Positions 12,789 to 23,500 of a DNA stretch of 64,000 nucleotides are shown piece by piece. Position 1 is the stretch's first letter; the number at the start of each line of letters is the position of its first letter. Location of the stretch: the NCBI GenBank assembly GCA_029449235.1, contig JANATG010000017.1:1256001-1320000 (forward strand), given 5' to 3'. Under the pieces are notes generated by a model that was not told the origin of the DNA, searched no databases, and saw nothing but the letters and a program-made list of their open reading frames with translations. The DNA comes from Linnemannia schmuckeri. Its lineage: Eukaryota; Mortierellomycota; Mortierellomycetes; Mortierellales; Mortierellaceae. Both the position numbers and the translations under genes were made by a program.

Positions 12789-15712
12789 ATGGCAACAGCC
12801 CAGGGAACAGCGCTGTTCTCATCTGGGCCCACCACCACCAGCGACGACTTCTACTCTGACGAGATGATGACCACCCCAGACCCCTATCTCTCCTCCTCCT
12901 CTTCCTCTTCCACACAAACTTCCCCCATGTCCTCCTCATCCCTCTCAACCGTCCAACTAGTAGCAATCTCAAACACAAAACTCAACAACGACCTATACTC
13001 GAACCGATCTCTCTCCATCCACAAACGCATCCTCGTCAAGAACTTGCTTACATTCATTTATAGGATCCATCCGCCGATGGATTGGGCGCAGATGCAGTAC
13101 CAGATGCAGATGATGCAGCTCGGTGGGGGTGATGAGGAGCAAGGAGGTGGGGAGTATGGTGGGGAGGAGGAGGGAGGACAAGGAGGGGGGTTTGGACAGC
13201 CGCCACCTTCACCCGTACTTGGACCGACCGGAGGGGGAGGGCAGTTGTTGGGGAAGGAGGAGCAGAAAGGGTGGATGGATAGGACGCTACAGGCAGCTGG
13301 ACTGGATGATGATGACGACGATGATGATATCCCTCTGCACCAGGTATGTTCAAGTCGAGGTTTAAATTGAGGGTGATTGAGATAGACATGAAGAGATAAG
13401 AGGGTAGAGAGAAGGAGCAAGTGACTGACTGGCAGCATTGTTTTCTGTGCTCTCTTTTTTTCTTTGATAATTCATAGGCAATGGTAAATAGGGGATATGC
13501 GTCGTCGTCAACAGCAGCAGCTAGCTCGTCAGGATCAACCAACACAATTGCAATCGCCACAGGTTCAGGAACAGGATCAGGAACAGCATTCTCCTCAACA
13601 ACTTCTTTAACAACAACAGTTGCTGCTGCAAAAGCACCAGCACTACCTCGCCCAAAGTCGACTGAACTCCCCCAGTCTCTCCATTCCTATCTGTCCACCG
13701 TCTTTGATGTCGACTGGTCAGTCGGATTGCCCAACACCGAGGATCTTCTCTTCACTCAGGGTTCTTCGCCAACCACGACTTCGACAACTGGAGGGTCCTC
13801 TACCTCGACAACAACGAGTGCCGCCTCAACTGCAGCATCCGCAAAGATGGCCAAGCGCAAATCCATCACCGTCGCATCTGGACTCTCGTCCGTTGTCTCT
13901 TCTTCTGTATCATCATCGTCACCACCAGCATCGTCTTCCTCTATTGCATCCACATCTTCGTCCCCTCGATCGTCGACAACGTCTACATTCTCATCATTTT
14001 CAACGGTCTCGACCACTTCTTCTGTGAGCAGTGTCGGAAGTGATTCTGGATCAGGATGGAAGCAGCAGGAGACTCCTTCCCAATACAAACCTGCGGTCCC
14101 TCCCAAGGACCTCAACGCTGGTTCTGGTGCCGGAGGAGCAACAGCAGCATCATTGGCCCGGAAATCGTCCCTCCCCACCACGCAGAGCAGCAGATACAAC
14201 CCCAACTCCTCGACCATCCTCAACAGCAACAACAAGGCGAATGCCAATAACAATGAGAACGCAAATGGCACAGGAAACAGCAATAACGGTAACTCACAAT
14301 TGCTCTCGGATGGAAGAAACGTCCCCGTCAGGAAGGCGAGTATCAACAGGAACTCCAAGCCCATGCTGGTCCCTGGACGTCGATCCTCATTACTCCAAAC
14401 CCCTGGCCCAAAATCAACAGCCAACACCGGCAACTCCACTAATGGAAGCGCCATATCTCCGGCATCTCCCAGTCCAGGAAGGACAAAAGGAGCATCTAAT
14501 CTATCGCCTGATACCGGCCGTTCAGAAGCAGGAGCGGGGGCAGGAGGAGGAAGGCCTCGGTCGCCGTCACTGTCGCCTACTCTGTCGCCGTCATCTCTGT
14601 CACCACCGACTTCCTTCTCTCCTTCGTTCTCGACCCCATCATCACCTGCCCTCAGCCCACAACAGAAACCCGCCTTTTCACGGAGGACATCTTCCTTGCC
14701 TACCGAGCGGCCCAAGCCCGTCCAGCGAGCACCCAGTAGCGAAAATACCCATGCCTCCGCCGCTCACGCTGCTGCTGCTGCTGCTTCTATCAACAACAGT
14801 AGCAACGGACATGGATATGGATCGGGGCCAACACAAGTCCCACAGGCAAACATCATTGGCCTCCCGCGACCCATTCTCAATTCTTCCTCATCGTCGGCCT
14901 CGTTGTTGTCCAGCTCCCCACCTTCTACCACTGCTACTACCAATACGTCTGCGCCCTCGACGCCGTCTGGGTTGGCGCCACCCTCGAGACCGTCGCCCAC
15001 ATATATGTTGAAGGCGTCAAAATCTAGTCCGTGTTTGGTCTCTGGGAAGGATGGCAGTGGTAGTTCTCCTCAGGAAGATGAGGAGTACCACCCCATGCCG
15101 GCTGACCAACAGGCCTATTACAACTACTTCCAGCAGCAGCAACAGCAACAGCAACAGCAATCTGGAACGTCTGCGGCCTCAACGTCGCCATATTACCAGG
15201 GTGCTGCTGGAGGGGGGCCCAACTATGGTGGAGCAAGTACTGCTAGTGCGCCGCCGTCGCCATCGTTGACGGGATCGCTTTCTTCGGGATTCAAACTGCT
15301 GGCCAGGACGAGTTCCCGCCGCGCAGTTGCTGCATCTGAAAGTGGATCTGGAAAGGCGAATATTAGTGGGCCGTTACAATTGCTGCCGGAGCAGGATTCT
15401 GCGGGCTATCAACAGAGCCAGTATCAGCATCAGCACCAACAACAGCAGCAGACTTACTATGGAGGAAGCCATGGTCATGGTGGCGGAAGTAACCCGTATG
15501 GTGGAGGCGGGGCGCGGTATGCACAGAGTCTGAGCAATGTTAGTGTGATGAGCAATTCTTCTGTGGCCTCAAATGCGACGGCGGCTACGACTATGACGGG
15601 GAAGGGCGGTGTGATGGGTGAGAAGCCGGCGGGGTCATCTGTGGGTCGGTGGAATAGTATGAAGATGATTCTTGGACTCCGCGTTGGGAATAGTGGAGCG
15701 TCCAAGAGTTAG
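12789..15712 (+). CDS. large Ser/Thr/Pro/Gly-rich protein, unknown
   Basis: Exon 1 (12789-13343) and exon 2 (13478-15712) join in frame (donor CAG|GTATGT, acceptor CATAG) to give 929 residues. Almost the whole protein is disordered: poly-Ser, Gly/Glu-rich, an Asp8 run at about residue 174, Asn-rich, Pro/Ser repeats of the SPSLSP type and a short polyQ. One ordered stretch stands out at about residues 65-95, where basic and hydrophobic residues alternate (LSIHKRILVKNLLTFIYRIH). It is probably a helix and the likeliest conserved core. The C terminus (VGRWNSMKMILGL) is also hydrophobic and conserved-looking. Many Ser-Pro sites suggest kinase regulation, perhaps a polarity or signalling scaffold, but this is inference and I do not recognise the family. 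Confidence 0.6.
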
Positions 15713-17411
15713 TGACGCGAAATGAGGTCTGAGTTTATCATCCATCCATTTCCCTCTTCATTTTTTTTTCATACCCGCTGCTCACTCCTTTTTATCGCTG
15801 GGCTTCCTCCTATACTTTTTTTTTTCCCTTAACTTAATTCTAGGTGACGCTTTTTCCTTTAATTTTTTTGTCTTCTTTGTATAATAAAATCGCATCCATA
15901 ATTTTTTGATAACTATGGGTGGATATGTGATTATGCTTCATATGGATGAGAAGCAGATGGGATATAAGTTTGTTGACGTATTTGTTGTAACCTTGCAAAT
16001 TCACCTCCTTTCGTCCTTCTCCGGAGCAAGAGTAAATGTCTTTAAAGTTATGCAGGGACCATGGACGGAAGAGGAGGAGGGAAAGGGGAGAGGGGAGGAG
16101 AGAAGCATAAAAAAAATAGACAGATGCAATAAATGATTTTCTACTCTGACAGGCTAGATCCTGCGCATATCTTTTGCGCTAAAAAAAAACGTGAAATAGG
16201 AAAAGGTCTCACTATGCCTGTCGAGACGCTCCTTCAAAAATTTTAACTAAAACAGGAAATGGCCACAAAGGAGCCCGACAACGATAGCACAAGAAATACT
16301 CCGACCGAATAAAACTGAAAGAATTATTTCATTATGCACCTTTGGGTGAAATTCACTGTTATATATCTCTTTTTCAAGTGGAATACGACGTCGAAAAACC
16401 TGTCAAACACACCAAGTCTAAAGATGGCTGTATCCCCTTCCTTGTCAAGTAGGTCGGCTATCATCGCTCCGAGAACACTTGACTGACCGTTGACGGCTTT
16501 GTCGACGTTCAAGACCCCCTTGACCGCTACTTGTCCAAAACCGGGTCTCCTTTAGAAGAGGGGAGCGTCAGAGTGAAGCTCTGCCATTGTCACATCTGTA
16601 GCTGAAGCATAGCCAACACCACCCATCTCCGTGATCTTTCTAGATTGGATCAAGAACAATCACTCTCAGGTTACAAATCCGACTCTAGACTCCCCCAGAT
16701 CATCGTCCCTTTGCCAAACACATATACTCATAGTCTGCACCCAGCTTGGTCTTCCATTCATAACTCACTTCTTTCTTAAAACACACCCTTCAAAAGCACA
16801 CTCGTACTCGTTTCTTCTTTCCTTCCTTCTTTCTTCCACTCAATCACTCGTTCTTCTTCTACTTTTTCTCTTTTCTCCCTTTTTTCTCTCCTTTTTGCCT
16901 TTTTTTACGTTCTCTTGCCTTCTTTTCCTTTTTCACGGCTAGATCGTGTCCACGACTGGATGCAGATCACAATGTAAAAATGTCCAAACTCTGCAGAATC
17001 TGCAACCGCCAGGTCCCAACAGCTAGGGGAGGACGCCCCTGAGACTAGTGGAGAAAACGAGGCACCTGTCGTTTTCCTTGGTACAGCTCCTGTTGCATAT
17101 TTATCTTCTGGGCGCTACATCGATAAAGACTTCTCTAGCTAAAACCAAGCCAGAGACAGCATAAAGGACCAGCCCCGGTGCGCCTAAATACGACCTCTCT
17201 CTTGTCTCGCATATTTCTTTCTAAGTGTAGGCTTCTATTTACCGCATTGGAGAAACGGGAAACACGGATGGTGCCAGTAGAATACTCGTAATACCATTCA
17301 GAGTAATATTGGTGGCCTTGAAGTTATAAGTAGATGGGAATTCGAGTGGGATAATGTATGTGGATCAGAAAGAGTTAAGTAGGGGCCAGAACAGGACCCC
17401 AGAGTGATCCA
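15713..17411. other. intergenic up to palindrome
   Basis: No supported gene. A CT-rich stretch at 16780-16940 and short T and A runs are the only composition features. The similarity between the two sides of the inner palindrome starts at 17412, so this is the unique flank next to it. Confidence 0.4.
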
Positions 17412-17689
17412 CGGGTATTTTTTAATCTATACCTGACAGGTGTGATTAACGATGACCTGGGACTTTTACGTAACAGTGCCAAGAAAGCAACACAATCACA
17501 AATGTCATTTACTCGAGAGGGGTTTTTTTTCTTTTTAATAAATGGGATTCATACGAAAACATATCTTCATAGAGACAAAATAGCTGCTTGGTTGACAAAA
17601 AAAAAAAAAAATCCTAATCCTAGTGAGTCCTAGGTCTTGGACATTCTCTCGGCCAGGGTCTAGAACGAGGGAATCATGCCTTTCGTAAC

Positions 17690-17953
17690 TCACAGCAAAT
17701 CAATGCAGTTACCGCTAATGAGGTTGGCGTTGACATTGATGAGACCTCCTTTGGCATTTTGGACTGTATTGGTCTTGCAGCAGTAGGAAGAACCGCTGCA
17801 GATGGTGCCCGCTTGGAGGAGCGTGCAGCCGAGCAAGGAGATATTCTTGCAGCACACTTGATATCCTGACTTTTGCTTCACGGAGCACTGCTGAGGGGCG
17901 GCAGCCGCGAAGCTGGCAAGACCGGCGAGCAAAAGAATGGACTTGAAATGCAT
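17690..17953 (-). CDS. hydrophobin-like small secreted protein, copy 1
   Basis: An 87-residue protein, identical to the copies at 21002 and 27843. The signal peptide is MHFKSILLLAGLASFAAA. The mature part has eight cysteines in the order C-CC-C-C-CC-C, the signature arrangement of fungal hydrophobins, with spacings of 10, 7, 8, 5 and 23 residues. Classical class I and II proteins have longer third loops, so this is a shortened, divergent form or a look-alike. The start at 17953 is preferred over the ORF start at 18031, because the upstream part lies in a 5' UTR intron (GTAAAC donor, CACCTAG acceptor). Hydrophobins coat spores and hyphae; that role here is inference. It lies in the left arm of the inner palindrome. 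Confidence 0.65.
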   Translation of the reverse strand: MHFKSILLLAGLASFAAAAPQQCSVKQKSGYQVCCKNISLLGCTLLQAGTICSGSSYCCKTNTVQNAKGGLINVNANLISGNCIDLL

Positions 17954-18209
17954 GTTGGGATAGGCTAGGTGAAGGGAAACAAGGAGTATTAGTATGAGTG
18001 ATATTGTTGTGGACCAAGACTTAACGCGCACATGATGCTAACTGCAAAAAATACAACGCAGCCACGGTGATCGTAAGAGTAAAGTTACAAGGTTTACCTG
18101 GAGGGGGTTGGTGTTGAGTTTTTGGGATGGTTGTGAGGGTTGTCTGTGTTGAGAAATGTGTTGAAAAGTGTTGGTTGAATGATGGTGCAGGTTGCTCGAG
18201 GTCGCCCTC

Positions 18210-18217
18210 CTTTTATA
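18210..18217 (-). promoter_or_regulatory. TATA box of hydrophobin-like copy 1
   Basis: TATAAAAG on the minus strand, the mirror of the box at 20738, about 257 bases upstream of the ATG with a 5' UTR intron in between. Confidence 0.55.
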
Positions 18218-20737
18218 CCAGTGTTGCTCATACTCTTTGCAAAATAAAAAAAAAAGAAGAGACCACTCTACAGAGGAGTGTCGCATGCAACGAGAGTTAC
18301 ATCATTATCTCAACATGAAGCTTTCACACCAGGAGTGGCAGTAGGTATGATCTGAGGGATGTCCATTTGCAATTGAGAAACGGATGTGGTCGCCCCCACT
18401 CGCAAATGACAGATGCAAGGAATGCAGGTGAGGAGCAGGATTGAAGTCTGGGAGGTCGAGACAAAAAAGGAAGAGAAAAATGGTGTTCCTTCAGGCACGG
18501 TGTGGTTATTGCACTGGTTTTACGCGTAAAAAACGAAAAAAAAGACTCGGCCCTCTATTGCATAATTCTTTTACATATGATCTTTTCTTTGGGAAGATTA
18601 GATTTTAGGCTTCTTCATTGCATGTTTTGCAAATTCTCCTATTGCATCTCCTACTGCGTACCTTGCGGGCATTTTGCAAAAATGGGTATGAAGATAGCTT
18701 GCAAAGGCTATATTAGGTGAGGCGTCTAGATCTTTGTTTCCGACAGCGGCATGTACATGGTGTAATGGGTTGACGTTTGGTCACGACATCGGCATGTTCA
18801 TGGTGTGAAAGGGGAGGAGATGGAGGACCAAGCGGGAGGAAAATTTGGGTGCATGGGCTAGAACACCCCTCTTATTGCATACCCTCCCCAATTGCATGCG
18901 CTCTCTTGCAACCGAAGCGTAAACAATAAGTGAGTTAAGTGGTTTTGGCTGTAACGGTCAACCCAATCCACGAGTGCGTTATGTGTGACGTAGAGATCAC
19001 CAGCGTAACATATATCAATTGGCTTGTGGTTCTTACCTAAGGATAACGGCCTATGTTTGAGCACTGACCTTGACCGATAGATTCGAAAAATTCATGGGAT
19101 CTGAGAATTTAAGGGGCGTAAAAAATAAAAAAAAGATCGAAGGATGAAAAGCGACATAGAGCAACAGAGAAACAAAGGGCGAAGGCAAAGAAACGTGGGT
19201 TTCTGTTTTTTGTTGTTTTTCTACAGACTTCGAAGTTAGTCAAATGGCCTCCATGAGTAAATATGCAAGCCTTCTTGCGCAATGCCTAATAAACGCAATC
19301 CTTTCATACTTGATCACCGATGCGCTTCACTGCCTTAACCATCGACTACTGCAATAGCCCTGTCTCTTTAACCACTGTACTATCAACATGTGCAGGTGCA
19401 AAAGTAAACGAGGATGTCTGTTAACCCCAGGGTCATCACCTCTACTTTTGGAAATCAAAAAAGCAGAAAAAATCGGCTGACCTAAATGATTTTTACAATT
19501 GCAAGTGACATGTACCCATGATTCAGCCAACGGACACCCTCCTGTACTTTTTTTTTCTCTTGCTTTTGCTGACAGTGCAGCGGTAAAAGAGACAGGGCTA
19601 TTGCAGTAGTCGATGGTTAAGGCAGTGAAGCGCATCGGTGATCAAGTATGAAAGGATTGCGTTTATTAGGCATTGCGCAAGAAGGCTTGCATATTTACTC
19701 ATGGAGGCCATTTGACTAACTTCGAAGTCTGTAGAAAAACAACAAAAAACAGAAACCCACGTTTCTTTGCCTTCGCCCTTTGTTTCTCTGTTGCTCTATG
19801 TCGCTTTTCATCCTTCGATCTTTTTTTTATTTTTTACGCCCCTTAAATTCTCAGATCCCATGAATTTTTCGAATCTATCGGTCAAGGTCAGTGCTCAAAC
19901 ATAGGCCGTTATCCTTAGGTAAGAACCACAAGCCAATTGATATATGTTACGCTGGTGATCTCTACGTCACACATAACGCACTCGTGGATTGGGTTGACCG
20001 TTACAGCCAAAACCACTTAACTCACTTATTGTTTACGCTTCGGTTGCAAGAGAGCGCATGCAATTGGGGAGGGTATGCAATAAGAGGGGTGTTCTAGCCC
20101 ATGCACCCAAATTTTCCTCCCGCTTGGTCCTCCATCTCCTCCCCTTTCACACCATGAACATGCCGATGTCGTGACCAAACGTCAACCCATTACACCATGT
20201 ACATGCCGCTGTCGGAAACAAAGATCTAGACGCCTCACCTAATATAGCCTTTGCAAGCTATCTTCATACCCATTTTTGCAAAATGCCCGCAAGGTACGCA
20301 GTAGGAGATGCAATAGGAGAATTTGCAAAACATGCAATGAAGAAGCCTAAAATCTAATCTTCCCAAAGAAAAGATCATATGTAAAAGAATTATGCAATAG
20401 AGGGCCGAGTCTTTTTTTTCGTTTTTTACGCGTAAAACCAGTGCAATAACCACACCGTGCCTGAAGGAACACCATTTTTCTCTTCCTTTTTTGTCTCGAC
20501 CTCCCAGACTTCAATCCTGCTCCTCACCTGCATTCCTTGCATCTGTCATTTGCGAGTGGGGGCGACCACATCCGTTTCTCAATTGCAAATGGACATCCCT
20601 CAGATCATACCTACTGCCACTCCTGGTGTGAAAGCTTCATGTTGAGATAATGATGTAACTCTCGTTGCATGCGACACTCCTCTGTAGAGTGGTCTCTTCT
20701 TTTTTTTTTATTTTGCAAAGAGTATGAGCAACACTGG

Positions 20738-20745
20738 TATAAAAG
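20738..20745 (+). promoter_or_regulatory. TATA box of hydrophobin-like copy 2
   Basis: TATAAAAG lies in GGTATAAAAGGAGGG. The 5' UTR intron 20858-20990 (GTAAAC donor, ACTAATAC branch site, CACCTAG acceptor) follows, then the ATG at 21002. Confidence 0.6.
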
Positions 20746-21001
20746 GAGGGCGACCTCGAGCAACCTGCACCATCATTCAACCAACACTTTTCAACACATT
20801 TCTCAACACAGACAACCCTCACAACCATCCCAAAAACTCAACACCAACCCCCTCCAGGTAAACCTTGTAACTTTACTCTTACGATCACCGTGGCTGCGTT
20901 GTATTTTTTGCAGTTAGCATCATGTGCGCGTTAAGTCTTGGTCCACAACAATATCACTCATACTAATACTCCTTGTTTCCCTTCACCTAGCCTATCCCAA
21001 C

Positions 21002-21265
21002 ATGCATTTCAAGTCCATTCTTTTGCTCGCCGGTCTTGCCAGCTTCGCGGCTGCCGCCCCTCAGCAGTGCTCCGTGAAGCAAAAGTCAGGATATCAAGTG
21101 TGCTGCAAGAATATCTCCTTGCTCGGCTGCACGCTCCTCCAAGCGGGCACCATCTGCAGCGGTTCTTCCTACTGCTGCAAGACCAATACAGTCCAAAATG
21201 CCAAAGGAGGTCTCATCAATGTCAACGCCAACCTCATTAGCGGTAACTGCATTGATTTGCTGTGA
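21002..21265 (+). CDS. hydrophobin-like small secreted protein, copy 2
   Basis: Same protein as copies 1 and 3: an 18-residue signal peptide and eight Cys in hydrophobin order (C-X10-CC-X7-C-X8-C-X5-CC-X23-C), ending CIDLL. Promoter logic is clearest here: TATA box at 20738, a 5' UTR with one intron that ends just before the ATG, and a coding exon without introns. Because it sits in the right arm of the inner palindrome and again in the outer arms, its dosage is three identical copies, each with its own full promoter. The fourth palindrome arm (29750-30250) is cut before reaching the gene. It could also be a different class of eight-Cys secreted protein; the mature chain is only ~69 residues. 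Confidence 0.7.
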   Translation: MHFKSILLLAGLASFAAAAPQQCSVKQKSGYQVCCKNISLLGCTLLQAGTICSGSSYCCKTNTVQNAKGGLINVNANLISGNCIDLL

Positions 21266-21543
21266 GTTACGAAAGGCATGATTCCCTCGTTCTAGACCCT
21301 GGCCGAGAGAATGTCCAAGACCTAGGACTCACTAGGATTAGGATTTTTTTTTTTTTGTCAACCAAGCAGCTATTTTGTCTCTATGAAGATATGTTTTCGT
21401 ATGAATCCCATTTATTAAAAAGAAAAAAAACCCCTCTCGAGTAAATGACATTTGTGATTGTGTTGCTTTCTTGGCACTGTTACGTAAAAGTCCCAGGTCA
21501 TCGTTAATCACACCTGTCAGGTATAGATTAAAAAATACCCGTG

Positions 21544-22316
21544 GGACACTTTGAGATCCTGGTCTCGAGCCAATCAGCACGCCGGTGTTTGCGACACCTC
21601 TTTATCAAGCTTCTACAGTCTCCAAGCACACATCTCAGGTTCACAACGCAGATCGGATACTTAGCCACCCTGTCATATCACCGTCAACAATGCCATTCAA
21701 TTCGCTTCTACCAAAGAGATCCTCAAGGATATCAAGAAACTTATTGATTATTTAACTGTCGATTTCGTCCTCGCCAATCCAGACATGCACGAGAAATGAA
21801 AGTGGCTGAGACCTGTCCAACTGAGTAAGAGCTACCTTTTTGAAGTGGTGCATACTGCCTTTTTCTGTCGGCTGTGTGGCTGCCTGTACTTCCATTGCCA
21901 TTGTTTAAGCTTGCTGATGGATGCAAGTTATACCTTACATTGAGCCGAGACGAGCTATGTGACAGCGAAAATGATGGCGATAGTGAGGAATTTCTTCGCG
22001 AAGTAATGCAAACGGCGTGAACGAGAAGGGAGTAATTCTGAGGTGAGATAAGAACGGAGATACGAGTGAAATAGAGAAGTGAAGAAAGAAAAAGAAGTTC
22101 GTGGTACGCACCTTTTTAACAGCACTTAAGGTGAAAAAAACAGCGTTCAGCATATTAGGCATAATTTAGTTACATGAGAAAAAATGAGTGTGTGTGTCCA
22201 ACAAAAATAGCAGAGAGGTCGCGAAAAAGATCTTTTCCCCGTCAGACATGCACTGTCAGATTAGGGTTGACGGGGGAAAGAAGAAATTTTTGATGTCACA
22301 CATTTTTCTGATTTTT
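21544..22316. repeat. palindrome block between inner palindrome and DIRS, left
   Basis: This block is repeated inverted at 26792-27564. Short ORFs (for instance one that reads LKDIKKLIDYL on + near 21720, and a 49-codon ORF on the opposite strand) may be scraps of an older gene, but I cannot name it. It directly abuts the DIRS terminal repeat on both sides. Confidence 0.6.
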
Positions 22317-22456
22317 GGATAGCGATGCCGAATAACATGACGCTAAAGCCTATTATTCGACAACATCAGGGACTCTAGATGTGCGTATCATTCTTTTGAA
22401 AATGAAAACAAACTACTAAACAAAAGGGGACTCTAGGCGATCTCTTGATCTCTATC
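22317..22456. repeat. DIRS left inverted terminal repeat
   Basis: It begins GGATAGCGATGCCGAATAAC and ends in TTGATCTCTATC. It is a perfect inverted match to 26652-26791; identity stops at 22457/26651. It contains GGGACTCTAG twice. Confidence 0.7.
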
Positions 22457-22509
22457 ATTCTTTTTCACGGCCGGAACACTCTCCCCGAATCTCTGAACGA
22501 TCCTCCCCC

Positions 22510-23459
22510 ATGTCCCATGCACCCAATTCTACAACCCCTGAAGTCGATATCGACATTCATGCGACCCTTCGCCTTATGCAGGAGCAGATGCAGCAACAAC
22601 AGCTCCTTTTACAACAGCAACAAGCAAGGATTCAACAACTGGAAGCCGAATCCATCGAACAGGACGGGAGACTGGTCTACAAGAACCCTCGAGCAACCCT
22701 CATCAAGCTTCGCCAGGAACTTCTCGATGTCTACCCAGCCATTGGCGAGTCCAAGTTCTTCGACTCGGAGCTACCCAAGAACCACGACGTTTTCAACTGG
22801 AACGACTATCACTACACCGAGGGTATGGATTACAAACCTCCCCGGTTTTGCAGCACTCTGAGGTATCCCTCTCAGGCCCTACTAAGCGACACGAAAGTGA
22901 TTTGGCAACAATCCAAGGATATTTGGCTCAATCGACCCGATTCTTCGACACCTGCGCTTTTGAGATCGTCGAAGACGGAGAAGAACAATCGGATTTCGGC
23001 AAAAAGATGCTTGGTTTCCTCAACACGGTACGCATCTCCACGGCTCACGACGCTTCCAGGATCAGTCGGATGCGAGAGAACCTTTACCTTGATGAGCTCG
23101 GCATCAAGCATGGAAATGACAAGGAGGAATCTCTTTTCACTTTGGAATCATTGGCTGCTAAAAAAGCAGCCGCGGACTTGGTTCGGAAGACATACAAGAA
23201 ATACGAACCTCCAAAGGACAAAACCAAAAAACCTGACAACAAAACCAGCAAGGACACGTCAGGATCAGGCGACAAACCCAAAGACCAACAGTCGGACAAG
23301 TCGTACTCTAAGGACAAGTCAGGATATAAATCTGACAACGGCAAGTCGGGCTACAAGTCGGATGGAGGCAAGTCTGGTGGCAAGCCTCGCAACAAGTCTA
23401 GCGGCGGACAAGGCAGGAAGCAGTCAGACCAGGGAAACGACGGAGAGAAGTCGGATTAG
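22510..23459 (+). pseudogene. DIRS gag-like ORF with one frameshift
   Basis: The first part reads in frame from the ATG at 22510: a Gln-rich coiled segment, then a capsid-like region with the motif NDVFNWNDY-like (seen as HDVFNWNDYHYTE). At a C-run near 22838-22843 the frame must shift by one base to continue in the ORF that ends at 23459. The shift is best explained by loss of one C. The second part is helical and then a Lys/Ser/Gly-rich basic tail (residues repeating KSGYKSD) suited to binding RNA. Family knowledge: gag-like ORF1 precedes RT in DIRS elements. A programmed frameshift is possible but has no slippery heptamer I can point to. The ORF2 frame is open across the gag stop. Confidence 0.65.
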
Positions 23460-23500
23460 TAGGTGGTCGACTTCTCCAGTTTCAGGAGGCATGGAGGGAG

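Larger units (their letters stand above)
17412..21543. repeat. inner palindrome: 1.97-kb inverted arms, ~194-bp spacer
   Basis: The arms 17412-19380 and 19575-21543 are inverted copies about the axis 19477.5. Identity is essentially complete: matching ORFs occupy exactly mirrored coordinates on both sides. Two kinds of difference are visible: an A/T homopolymer near 17600 against 21345, and a few mismatches in the last ~12 bases next to the spacer. Each arm holds one hydrophobin-like gene with its promoter, pointing away from the spacer, and a distal 68-codon ORF (18858-19064 and 19891-20097) of unknown value. Such high identity means recent formation or ongoing gene conversion; an assembly artefact must be excluded. 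Confidence 0.85.

Noticed and set aside
18858..19064. 68-residue ORF in each palindrome arm as a gene
   Set aside because: No signal peptide, domain or promoter; it repeats only because the DNA repeats.
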